Shown in pieces: positions 1-7,114 of a DNA stretch of 25,126 bases. Source of the DNA: JBCCTX01 sp964468435 (GTDB lineage Bacteria; Bacteroidota; Bacteroidia; J057); contig CAYXVE010000067.1 of the NCBI GenBank assembly GCA_964468435.1, positions 1 through 25,126 of the forward strand, in the 5' to 3' direction. Each line of letters begins with the position of its first letter. Position 1 is the stretch's first letter. Below the pieces are notes generated by a model. The model did not search any database, was not told where the DNA came from, and saw only the letters and a program-made list of their open reading frames with translations. The position numbers and the translations under genes were made by a program.

Positions 1-22
1 ATTGTAAATAATAAAACAGAGT

Positions 23-43
23 ACTGTCAACAGACAGTTTTTT
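23..43 (+). terminator. Rho-independent terminator of an upstream gene
   Basis: A perfect 6-bp stem (ACTGTC at 23-28, GACAGT at 33-38) with a 4-base AACA loop is followed by five T residues. It points rightward, so it most likely ends a plus-strand transcript whose gene lies left of the window. Confidence 0.7.
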
Positions 44-251
44 GATTTTTCTGTCGTAAATCTTAGCCTAAATATTGAATATTATTTTGAAATAGAGGCC
101 AAGACTCTTACTTTAGCATAGTGATAAACAATACGAAGATTTTAAAACAAATTTGATCTTTAGATAATAATTATTTTATTGCACAAGAATAAAATGATTT
201 CAATAGTAATTTAAGTATAAAAATTTAGGGCGTTTTCATGGCTGTTTGGGT

Positions 252-280
252 CGCGGACTTAGTCCGCGGCCGCTTTTTTT
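252..280 (+). terminator. Strong GC-rich terminator hairpin
   Basis: CGCGGACT (252-259) is the exact reverse complement of AGTCCGCG (261-268). The physical hairpin would have about 6 paired bases and a 5-base loop. It is followed by GCCGC and a run of seven T (274-280), the classic intrinsic terminator layout. The GC-rich element stands out sharply in AT-rich surroundings. No plus-strand gene lies immediately before it in the window, so it either backs up the terminator at 23-43 or ends an unannotated short RNA. Confidence 0.7.
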
Positions 281-346
281 ATGTGCGGAAAACAATCATC
301 TTTCCATGAAAGTTTAACCTAATAAATAGGAATAATTCACTTGCCA

Positions 347-667
347 ATGATCAAAATCAAAGTAACGGACCGTGATGGTTCACATCGTGAAATAGCATTT
401 GAAGAAAATCCATCTGGTAATCTTATGGAAATACTCACTTCGGAAGGTTTTGATGTTCCAGCAATATGTGGTGGCATGGCCGGATGTGGCACTTGCCACG
501 TTTCCGTTATGCAAGGATTTAATAAATTAGAAGAACCCGAAGAAGATGAAGAGTTTATGCTTGATAGTCTCCCTAACCTGACTGAAGAAAGCCGACTATC
601 CTGTCAGCTACCTCTGACTTCTGAATTGGATGGCTTGGAAATCAAAATATTAGGCGATGGGATGTAA
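347..667 (+). CDS. [2Fe-2S] ferredoxin, adrenodoxin type
   Basis: This is a small soluble electron carrier with one [2Fe-2S] cluster. Counted from the ATG at 347 it has 106 residues. The cluster ligands are C41, C47 and C50 (CGGMAGCGTC context) plus C86 (LSCQ), giving C-X5-C-X2-C-X35-C, the spacing of adrenodoxin-like or Isc-type ferredoxins rather than plant-type ones. The acidic helix after the cluster loop (EEPEEDEE) is typical of the partner-docking face. A TTG six bases upstream (341) would add two residues; ATG 347 is preferred, and no good Shine-Dalgarno sequence discriminates between them. The gene stands alone, convergent with the methyltransferase, so its redox partner cannot be told from context. 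Family assignment is firm; physiological role is not known. Confidence 0.9.
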   Translation: MIKIKVTDRDGSHREIAFEENPSGNLMEILTSEGFDVPAICGGMAGCGTCHVSVMQGFNKLEEPEEDEEFMLDSLPNLTEESRLSCQLPLTSELDGLEIKILGDGM

Positions 668-739
668 GTGATTCTGATCAAAACCCAGAAAATCCGTTAA
701 TACTTAAAAATCTCTTTAACACATTTTTAACCCAGAACC

Positions 740-1429
740 TTACAACGTTTCCTGTATGGTGAAAACCGAAATATTGTAAGACCTACCGTATTGGATGATG
801 TTGTATTCACTTCGCTCCCATTTGTAACCGCTACTTGCCAGTAAGTCAAAAAATGGGGCAGAATATTTTCTTTGAGGTTCGCTCATGAGTATGATACTGT
901 CTTCATGGGATAATTTCTGAAAGGTATTAATCAAAGGATCATGCATTCGTTTTTCGTAAATCACATCTGAGGCTAAGATTATATCTGAAGCAAGACAGGG
1001 GTCCGGGTTTCTGATATCCATTACTTTAAATTCCGGGGGATCGAGTCCATTTAGACTCCAAAGTATGGCAGCAGCCTCGGAAGCCTCTTTAAGGTAGTCA
1101 GTCAATACGACTTTAGCGCCCAGTTGTGATGCTATCATTCCACATAATCCCATCCCACTTCCAATTTCTACCACAGATCTGTTCTTCAATATTTCGGGTC
1201 TTTCGAGGAGAAAGGCCGAAAGCCCAATGGATGATGGCCACAGATCTGTCCAGTAAGGTATTTGTTCATCCTGAATCGCAGGATGATCAGGCGATAGTCC
1301 CAATATCTGATCAAATAATCTGTCTTTGTCCGTGATATTAATAAGTTGATACATTCTGCCAGATATCTCATACTCATACGATTCCCAATGGAAGCTGATA
1401 TCTCCGGAAATACTTTCATATCGCATCAT
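740..1429 (-). CDS. class I SAM-dependent methyltransferase (family 16-like)
   Basis: A Rossmann-fold methyltransferase of 229 residues, using the start at 1429. Motif I (VVEIGSGMGL, residues 86-95) binds S-adenosylmethionine. D111 at the end of the second strand should contact the ribose. SDVIY (residues 154-158) matches the D-x-x-Y signature of the METTL21/methyltransferase-16 group, whose characterised members methylate protein lysines. The preceding YWTDLWPSS is also typical of that group. The frame stays open upstream to an ATG at 1483, but that would overlap the preceding gene by 44 bases. The double ATG at 1429/1426 avoids the overlap and has an A-rich leader. It follows the SGNH/MBOAT pair on the same strand, so it is probably cotranscribed. 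The substrate is unknown, and a link to glycan modification would be guesswork. Confidence 0.8.
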   Translation of the reverse strand: MMRYESISGDISFHWESYEYEISGRMYQLINITDKDRLFDQILGLSPDHPAIQDEQIPYWTDLWPSSIGLSAFLLERPEILKNRSVVEIGSGMGLCGMIASQLGAKVVLTDYLKEASEAAAILWSLNGLDPPEFKVMDIRNPDPCLASDIILASDVIYEKRMHDPLINTFQKLSHEDSIILMSEPQRKYSAPFFDLLASSGYKWERSEYNIIQYGRSYNISVFTIQETL

Positions 1430-1439
1430 AAAATTTTCT

Positions 1440-2429
1440 CTAGATGTTGCCCTCTGATAGTTCTGAGTAGTTATCCATCGCATGGATCACTGTCTGGTTG
1501 AGATTAATCTTGTCTATTAGTTCCAGGGTAAACCTTTTGGGCCCATCAAAATTGAGATGGATATCGTCCGCAAAAAGTGAATCGGGATAGGGGTTATTCT
1601 GATGTAAGTTGATAAACTGGTGATGGTGTGAATAAATGATATCTTTCACTTTTTCGATGTGAGTTGCCTGGAACTTTTTACATTGTGTGCTTCTGCAGTT
1701 GGATTGCTTCATGGGGGACTGGACGTATATGAGTGTGACGTTCCGTTCTTTAAAGTATTTACATATGCTGTCAAGTGCCTGATATTGTTCTATACGTACC
1801 TTGGAGACCAATGGTCTTGACCATAGTAGGGAGTCCCTTTTTTCTACTGGGACCATCAAGGAGATTCCGCCATGGTCATCATACGCCAGTGTAGCGGTTG
1901 ATGTGGGGTCATCTTTATGATAATCGTTCAGTAATTTATTTCTGTTGATGAGACGTATCAGATCAAACTTTTTCAAATAAAAAGGATATGAAGAGGGTAT
2001 GCTCAGATACTTCTCAATAGAATAAAGATCGCTAAGGCTGAATTTCTCATCGCCAAAATCAATGTGGCAAGATACCAGTAAAACTACTCTGGGATGATAC
2101 AGTTTATCAAGTATTTTCAAAAAAGCAAAATTCTGAGACATGTTCAATCCACCTGAAGCTGTATTATAGAAAGTGATGGAAGAATCCAGATGGCTGGAAA
2201 GGGTATTAGCATGCAGATTATTATACGATACAGATGACCCATGTACTAATAAATCAATACGATCCCAGTCTTTACTTTTCAGATTTTTCAGTTTTACATC
2301 AAATCCTATACTTTCTGAAATAATAGGTGGAGCATCTATCCTCTTAACAAAGTTGTATGTAATAAAACTTATAAGAAAGATGCCAATAGCCAGGAAGAGC
2401 GATAGTCGCTTTAGGAATGCAGTGTACAT
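1440..2429 (-). CDS. membrane-anchored SGNH-like protein paired with MBOAT
   Basis: A 329-residue protein with one N-terminal membrane helix (about residues 7-27) and an extracytoplasmic domain. HGSS (residues 63-66) is a plausible SGNH block I with a nucleophilic serine. ASGGLN (91-96) resembles the glycine/asparagine blocks. DDIH (288-291) gives the Asp-x-x-His pair of block V near the C-terminus. Such proteins commonly sit beside MBOAT acyltransferases and work with them in O-acylating surface polysaccharides, like AlgJ/AlgX or DltD-type partners. The start lies 3 bases after the MBOAT stop codon, indicating tight coexpression. No closer name is justified. The two-protein acyl-transfer role is inferred from gene order and the catalytic motifs; the sequence does not show the substrate. 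Confidence 0.75.
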   Translation of the reverse strand: MYTAFLKRLSLFLAIGIFLISFITYNFVKRIDAPPIISESIGFDVKLKNLKSKDWDRIDLLVHGSSVSYNNLHANTLSSHLDSSITFYNTASGGLNMSQNFAFLKILDKLYHPRVVLLVSCHIDFGDEKFSLSDLYSIEKYLSIPSSYPFYLKKFDLIRLINRNKLLNDYHKDDPTSTATLAYDDHGGISLMVPVEKRDSLLWSRPLVSKVRIEQYQALDSICKYFKERNVTLIYVQSPMKQSNCRSTQCKKFQATHIEKVKDIIYSHHHQFINLHQNNPYPDSLFADDIHLNFDGPKRFTLELIDKINLNQTVIHAMDNYSELSEGNI

Positions 2430-2432
2430 GGA

Positions 2433-3959
2433 TTAAAATTGAAAATAAATAAATTCAGAACTTTCAAATGATCTAAAAAAGAATATCATCAACAGGATTA
2501 CATAATAGAAACTCCAACGTATGCCTGTCGGTAGACGATCCCAACGCACTTGCCATTGAGGGCTTTTGGAAACTTCCTCTACCATAAGCATGAATAATAT
2601 CAGGGCAATTGACAGAATAAAATCTGCGAGATTCATACCCAGTGAAAGACCATTGGGGAGTATGATCATCTGTGTGATACCTGTACTACCCATGCCTAAG
2701 ATACCTCTAATCGAATCTTGTATAATATTGTACATCAGAGATATTTCTGCATATGTAGGAGTCCAGATATGGGTAGCTATAAAGCTTGCCTCGGAGAAAG
2801 ACTGAGCCCTAAAAAATATCCATGCAAATGTTACGAGGAAAAAGGTGAAAGCAATTTCCAGGGGTCTCTGGGCACTGCGCAGGATAGAATTGCTCTGAAA
2901 CCAAGGATAAATGACTGGACTTGCGACTCTCCACATGATGAGGTAAAGCCCGTGTAAGCCCCCCCAGATCACAAAAGTCCAGGCGGCACCATGCCAAAGA
3001 CCACTCATTACAAATGTGATAAAGATGTTGTAGTACCATCTCCATCTCATCACCCGGTTACCTCCAAGGGGGATGTAGACATAGTCTTTGAACCAGGATG
3101 ATAATGAGATGTGCCATCTTCTCCAGAAATCAGGGATACCTTTGGCACTGTAGGGCGTATCAAAGTTTTTCATCAGGTCAAAGCCCAGGATTCTAGCAGT
3201 TCCAATCGCAATATCTGAATAACCCGAAAAATCGCAGTATATCTGAAATGCAAAGAATACAGTGGCAATCGTCAAAGCCATTCCCTCATATTCCATAGGA
3301 GTTTGATATACAGTATTGACCAGGATAGCCAGCCGGTCTGCGATAACTACTTTCTTGAACATACCCCATAGCATAAGCTTCAACCCCGAAATAGTTCTTT
3401 GTTTCTCGAATGCAAAAGGTTGCTGAAACTGTGGAAGAAGATGTCTGGCACGTTCGATAGGTCCGGCTACCAGTTGGGGAAAGAATGAGACAAAAAGACT
3501 GAAAATGCCAAAATGTTTTTCGGGTTTGAGCTTTCCGTGATAGATATCTATCGAGTAGCTCATCGTCTGGAATGTATAAAATGAAATGCCCATAGGAAGG
3601 AGTATCTCTAGCGGTCCCACAGGATACTCGATACGGGTATAACCGAGTAGTTCCCTGAGCGAATCATTGATGAAATTTGCATACTTAAATGTTACTAGGA
3701 TGCCTAAATTGGTCAATAAGCTGAGATACAGGTAGGGTTTTCGCTTCGACTTATCAGGCAGTTTTCCCATATTTCTACCACAAAAATAATCAATGACAGT
3801 AGATAACAGGATCAAAACGATGTAAGCCGGATTCCAGGCCATGTAAAAATAGTAACTAGCTATGAGTAACCAGAACCACCGGTATTTATGTGGCAGCAAT
3901 ACATATAAGATTACTACCAATGGAAAAAAGATAGCGAATTCCAGTGAGTTAAAAAGCAT
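2433..3959 (-). CDS. MBOAT family O-acyltransferase (AlgI/DltB-like)
   Basis: A polytopic inner-membrane protein of 508 residues with roughly 10-12 hydrophobic segments. Hallmarks of the family are RRWHISLSSWFKDYVYIPLG (residues 280-299), with the conserved His283, and SGLWHGAAW (319-327), with the invariant catalytic His323. FSGYSD (244-249) and the N-terminal FNSLEFAIFFP opening are equally typical of AlgI homologues. The enzyme takes an acyl group, usually acetyl, from a cytoplasmic donor and passes it across the membrane, with a periplasmic partner placing it on the acceptor. The next gene, 3 bases downstream, encodes a fitting SGNH-like partner. The acceptor is unknown, but a secreted or surface polysaccharide is likely given the flippase and glycosyltransferase elsewhere in the window. 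Confidence 0.92.
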   Translation of the reverse strand: MLFNSLEFAIFFPLVVILYVLLPHKYRWFWLLIASYYFYMAWNPAYIVLILLSTVIDYFCGRNMGKLPDKSKRKPYLYLSLLTNLGILVTFKYANFINDSLRELLGYTRIEYPVGPLEILLPMGISFYTFQTMSYSIDIYHGKLKPEKHFGIFSLFVSFFPQLVAGPIERARHLLPQFQQPFAFEKQRTISGLKLMLWGMFKKVVIADRLAILVNTVYQTPMEYEGMALTIATVFFAFQIYCDFSGYSDIAIGTARILGFDLMKNFDTPYSAKGIPDFWRRWHISLSSWFKDYVYIPLGGNRVMRWRWYYNIFITFVMSGLWHGAAWTFVIWGGLHGLYLIMWRVASPVIYPWFQSNSILRSAQRPLEIAFTFFLVTFAWIFFRAQSFSEASFIATHIWTPTYAEISLMYNIIQDSIRGILGMGSTGITQMIILPNGLSLGMNLADFILSIALILFMLMVEEVSKSPQWQVRWDRLPTGIRWSFYYVILLMIFFFRSFESSEFIYFQF

Positions 3960-4081
3960 AATGTGCTACAGCGTAGAATTCCAGAAATAAGTTAAAACTG
4001 GAAATTTGAGTAAAAAAGATACTAAAGTAATGGAGGCGTAATTCATATAAAAAGATACAACATTTTCATAATATTTTAATA

Positions 4082-4099
4082 CTAAAAATATATTTTTAG
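4082..4099. repeat. 18-bp perfect AT-rich palindrome
   Basis: CTAAAAATA followed directly by its exact reverse complement TATTTTTAG, in the 205-bp divergent spacer between the MBOAT gene (minus) and the NUDIX gene (plus). It could be an operator for a dimeric regulator, or simply AT-rich chance. No poly-T tail or loop suggests a terminator. Confidence 0.4.
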
Positions 4100-4135
4100 C
4101 CTCATGTCTTTACAACGTATGTCAGTTCTTGTTAT

Positions 4136-4143
4136 TACTTTTG
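4136..4143 (+). promoter_or_regulatory. Bacteroidota -7 promoter element for NUDIX-flippase genes
   Basis: TACTTTTG fits the Bacteroidota TAnnTTTG -7 consensus exactly. It lies about 20-27 bases before the candidate ATGs at 4165 and 4171, giving a short leader. The -33 region is weak; a TTTA at 4109-4112 is the nearest candidate. Inference from motif and position only. Confidence 0.4.
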
Positions 4144-4164
4144 TCATAGGATTAAAAAGTCCAC

Positions 4165-4629
4165 ATGGGAATGAGTCAACAACTAATCAATAGGTTCAAT
4201 ATCCGGGTGTATGGATTGTATGTAAAAGACTTACATTTGTTGGTTACAGATGAAATCAGGAAGGGTTTGAAAATGACCAAGTTACCCGGTGGGGGTCTGG
4301 AGTATGGGGAAGGAATAAGTGAATGTCTGGTTCGGGAATGGAAAGAAGAGTTAGGAGTAGAAATAGAAGTTGGAGATATTTTTTTTGTCAATCCATTTTT
4401 ACAGATTTCAGCTTTTGATCGGCACGAGCAGGTCGTGAGTATGTATTTCTGGGTAGAACCACTCAATGCGTTAAATATCGTTTTAAAGGAAAATGCTATG
4501 GATTTCGATCATGAGGAAGAAGGACAGCAGATATTCCGTTGGGTTTCAATCCGGGAGCTAAAGCCTTCAGCATTTACCTTTCCAATTGACCAGGCTTTGG
4601 TTCCCAGGTTAACATCATACTTCCTGTGA
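4165..4629 (+). CDS. NUDIX hydrolase
   Basis: A 154-residue NUDIX-fold pyrophosphohydrolase. The full Nudix box G-X5-E-X7-REUXEEXGU is present: G43, E49, R57-E58, E61-E62 and G64 (reading REWKEELGV). These glutamates bind the metal that drives cleavage of a nucleoside-diphosphate-linked substrate. The protein is a single domain without a recognisable specificity loop. Starts at 4165 and 4171 are both possible. The downstream flippase starts with GTG inside this gene's stop codon (4-base overlap), so the two are translationally coupled. That suggests a role around activated sugars or polysaccharide precursors, although nucleotide sanitation cannot be excluded. Family certain, substrate unknown. 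Confidence 0.88.
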   Translation: MGMSQQLINRFNIRVYGLYVKDLHLLVTDEIRKGLKMTKLPGGGLEYGEGISECLVREWKEELGVEIEVGDIFFVNPFLQISAFDRHEQVVSMYFWVEPLNALNIVLKENAMDFDHEEEGQQIFRWVSIRELKPSAFTFPIDQALVPRLTSYFL

Positions 4630-5891
4630 AGCAATTAGATCAATTTTGGAGGCCTGTATTGCTATTGGTATCTGGCAATGGACTAGGGCAATTGCTGACA
4701 TTTATAGCATTACCCTTTTTGACCCGCTTGTACTCCCCGGAAGCTTTTGGGATTTTCTCAGTTTTTGTAGCGATTGTCATTACACTGGCTGTAGTAGTCA
4801 ATGGAGGATATGAATGGGCAATTATGCTACCTGAAAATAACGAAGAGGCTGTATCACTTGTGAACCTTAGTCTTTGGACAGCCATTGGGATGGTATTGCT
4901 GGTGTTGTTTGGCGTCCTGGTGATAGGGAAGGATATATTAGAATACTTCAGGGTGGATTTTGGGTCGCCATGGAAATGGTTGATTCCGGTAAGTCTGATA
5001 TTCGAAGGGGCAACACAGCCTTTGCGTGTGATGATCAATCGCATCAGGCAATATCGTATGTTAGCCTTTTCAAGGATAGGTAAATCAGGAATCCAGGCAC
5101 TGGTGTCATTAATTACGGGATATCTGGGTTGGGGCTTCGAAGGATTGGTTTGTGGGTTTTTGGCTGGACAGATTGTTTGTAGTTTGTTGCTGGTATGCTC
5201 ATATGTAAAGTGGAAAAATTCTCAGAATTTCGTTCCCGTTTCGAGGTATTCATTTATGCGCCTCCGCAGAGAATATAGTGATTTTCCAAGATATTCTATC
5301 TGGAGTACCTTATTGACTACTGCCTCTAAGCAGCTACCTTTCTTTTTAATCCCATTATTTTTTACAGAGGGAGTTAGCATTAACGGTTTGTTTGGTAAGG
5401 CTGAGCAGATTCTTCTGGCTCCGGTCGGACTGATTAGTGCATCTGTAGGCAACGTGTTTTTTGACAGGGCAAGTCAGGCAAAACGCAAGGGAGGAGGAGC
5501 ACTGGCCGCAGAAACCCGGAGTACGCTGATTAGGTTGAGCATTTTGGGGCTCCCCTTTCTTGTAAGCATACTAATCGCAGGACCCTGGTTGTTTAAATGG
5601 GTGCTGGGAAATGCATGGGAGACAGCTGGCGAATATGCCCGCTGGCTAAGCCCAACAATGTATTTGCTATTTATTTCTTCACCCCTCTCATGCATTGTAG
5701 ATATTCAACGCATGTTAAAACCTTTTCTATTTCTCACCTTTTTCGTCTTCTTTGCAAGGTTTATCTTGCTGTGGATCGGTGGAAACTATCTCAATCCTAT
5801 GGGAATGGTACAATTGTATGGCCTTGGAGGAATATTAGTTGTAGGGCTACAACTGTCATACCTGCTATATGCCGGATTGATCAAAGATTGA
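4626..5891 (+). CDS. Wzx-type polysaccharide flippase (MOP superfamily)
   Basis: An integral membrane protein of 421 residues with about 12 hydrophobic helices. The opening (VSGNGLGQLLTFIALPFLTRLYSPEAFGIF) has the organisation characteristic of Wzx/RfbX O-antigen and polysaccharide flippases, including the TRLYSPEAFG loop. Such proteins move undecaprenyl-linked glycan units from the cytoplasmic to the periplasmic face of the inner membrane. The start is GTG at 4626, whose bases overlap the TGA stop of the NUDIX gene (4627-4629); no upstream alternative exists. It converges with pdxH, with only 9 bases between the stops and no visible terminator. A full polysaccharide cluster (polymerase, several glycosyltransferases) is missing here, so it is an isolated or split locus. 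Substrate unknown. Confidence 0.88.
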   Translation: MKQLDQFWRPVLLLVSGNGLGQLLTFIALPFLTRLYSPEAFGIFSVFVAIVITLAVVVNGGYEWAIMLPENNEEAVSLVNLSLWTAIGMVLLVLFGVLVIGKDILEYFRVDFGSPWKWLIPVSLIFEGATQPLRVMINRIRQYRMLAFSRIGKSGIQALVSLITGYLGWGFEGLVCGFLAGQIVCSLLLVCSYVKWKNSQNFVPVSRYSFMRLRREYSDFPRYSIWSTLLTTASKQLPFFLIPLFFTEGVSINGLFGKAEQILLAPVGLISASVGNVFFDRASQAKRKGGGALAAETRSTLIRLSILGLPFLVSILIAGPWLFKWVLGNAWETAGEYARWLSPTMYLLFISSPLSCIVDIQRMLKPFLFLTFFVFFARFILLWIGGNYLNPMGMVQLYGLGGILVVGLQLSYLLYAGLIKD

Positions 5892-5900
5892 CGGACGTCA

Positions 5901-6545
5901 TTATGGAGCTAAGCGCTGTACTAACCACTGTGATTCTTTTTGTAAGCTATAAGCAATCCTATCGTGCAGACGGCTTGGACGACCCTGCCAGAATTCTATA
6001 TAATGCGGAATAACCCGGTATCCACCCCAGTGATCCGGTTTGGGAATATGTTCTTGTGATCCAAACTGATCTTCAAATTGTGAGACGCGTCTCTCGAGCT
6101 CTTCTCTGTCAGATATTACCTTGCTTTGTGGGGAAGCCCATGCACCGATCCTACTGCCCCTGTTTCGACTGTTGTAATATTGAATGGATTCTGCTTCAGA
6201 AACTTTTTCTACTTTCCCCTCAATCCGTACCTGACGTTCAAGTTCGGCCCAGAAGAAGGTAAGTGCAACGTAAGGATTATCAGCCATCTCTTTCCCCTTC
6301 CGGCTGAGATAGTTAGTAAAAAATACAAACCCCTTTTCGTCCAACCCTTTTAATAAAACAATTCTCAGCGAAGGTTTTCCCTGATTAGCAGTAGCCAATG
6401 CTACTGCATTGGGTTCGTGGATATCTGAATGGAGTGCTTCCTGAAACCAAGTGCGGAATTGTACCAGTGGATTCCTGTCTACTTCCTGCTCTTCCAAACT
6501 TGACTGCTTATATTCCTTTCTTAAACTAGCCAGATCTATATCCAT
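5901..6545 (-). CDS. pdxH: pyridoxamine 5'-phosphate oxidase
   Basis: This FMN enzyme oxidises pyridoxine or pyridoxamine 5'-phosphate to pyridoxal 5'-phosphate, the last step of vitamin B6 synthesis and salvage. Its 214 residues are close to the 218 of the Escherichia coli enzyme. The FMN-binding stretch RIVLLKG (61-67) and TNYLSRKG (77-84) are present. The C-terminal signature WGGYRVIP (173-180), EFWQGRPSRLHDR (184-196) and the final RLAP are diagnostic; R192 and H194 correspond to the PLP-contacting Arg and His. It is a monocistronic minus-strand gene convergent with the flippase; cytoplasmic. The ATG at 6545 is the natural start, since the protein begins with the expected N-terminal LRKEY segment. 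Confidence 0.96.
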   Translation of the reverse strand: MDIDLASLRKEYKQSSLEEQEVDRNPLVQFRTWFQEALHSDIHEPNAVALATANQGKPSLRIVLLKGLDEKGFVFFTNYLSRKGKEMADNPYVALTFFWAELERQVRIEGKVEKVSEAESIQYYNSRNRGSRIGAWASPQSKVISDREELERRVSQFEDQFGSQEHIPKPDHWGGYRVIPHYIEFWQGRPSRLHDRIAYSLQKESQWLVQRLAP

Positions 6546-6783
6546 ACATATAATAATTTTAGTAATAAGAGATAGTTAATACTAAAAATCGATTCTTTCA
6601 AAAAAGGACCGTTTACCTAAAAATTGAAACATAATATATATGATTAAGTCAAAATTATCGAAATAAATCAAAATGCAGATCAACTTTTAGCAATGTTGCA
6701 TTTAACTACTACACAACCAACTATTTTTAGGAGTAGTTCGTTTAGCAGACGATAGCATATAAACCTTATTTTTTATTTATATT

Positions 6784-7110
6784 ATGCACATGGACAAACT
6801 TTGGTTGTACATCACCTGCAAGGATAAGCAAGAGGCCATAGAGGTAGGAAAAGAATTGGTTGAGGATAAGCTGGTCGCCTGTGCCAATATCATAGAAGGA
6901 ATGACATCTATGTATTGGTGGAACGGTAAGGTTGAACAGGAACAGGAAGTGATATTAATCGCAAAAACGCAAAGCAATTTGTTTGATAGAGTAAATGAAA
7001 AAGTGTCGGAACTGCATAGTTATGAAGTTCCTTGTGTGGTAGCGTTTCCAATTGTTGCAGGAAATAAGGAATACCTAGACTGGATAACTGACAGTACTCA
7101 AAAAATATAA
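6784..7110 (+). CDS. cutA: CutA-like divalent cation tolerance protein
   Basis: A 108-residue trimeric ferredoxin-like-fold protein of the CutA1 family. Visible hallmarks are the opening YITCKDKQEA, LVACANI (about residues 31-37), the MYWWNGKVEQEQEVILIAKT strand pair and the HSYEVPCVVAFPI segment, which all align in order with CutA proteins of about 105-115 residues. CutA was linked to copper and other divalent-ion tolerance; its precise role is still debated. ATG 6784 is accepted, and ATG 6790 would remove two residues. The GNAT gene begins 4 bases after its stop, so the two form a likely two-gene operon. Confidence 0.92.
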   Translation: MHMDKLWLYITCKDKQEAIEVGKELVEDKLVACANIIEGMTSMYWWNGKVEQEQEVILIAKTQSNLFDRVNEKVSELHSYEVPCVVAFPIVAGNKEYLDWITDSTQKI

Positions 7111-7114
7111 ATTC

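Larger units (their letters stand above)
1..346. other. AT-rich intergenic region with two terminators
   Basis: This stretch holds no convincing gene. It contains the hairpin terminator at 23-43, about 200 bases of very AT-rich sequence, and a second, GC-rich terminator at 252-280. A TATTTTG element at 83-89 is close to a Bacteroidota -7 box, so a short non-coding transcript running from about 96 to 280 is possible but unproven. A 23-codon ORF at 238-309 runs through the second hairpin and is probably chance. Confidence 0.6.

Noticed and set aside
238..309. A 23-codon ORF (ATG at 238, TGA at 307) running through the terminator hairpin
   Set aside because: It is short, has no visible ribosome binding site and its codons are dictated by the palindrome; most likely chance.
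1126..1335. Overlapping ORFs on the opposite strand of the methyltransferase and other genes (e.g. 4640-5044, 11195-11785, 11643-12104)
   Set aside because: They are antisense to well-supported genes, and their translations show no family features and biased composition typical of shadow frames.
5892..5900. Terminator between the flippase and pdxH
   Set aside because: The convergent stops are separated by only 9 bases and no hairpin is visible.
6704..6738. A 7-bp stem (AACTACT/AGTAGTT) with a 21-base loop upstream of cutA
   Set aside because: The loop is too long, no T-run or riboswitch-like conserved core is present; chance in AT-rich spacer.
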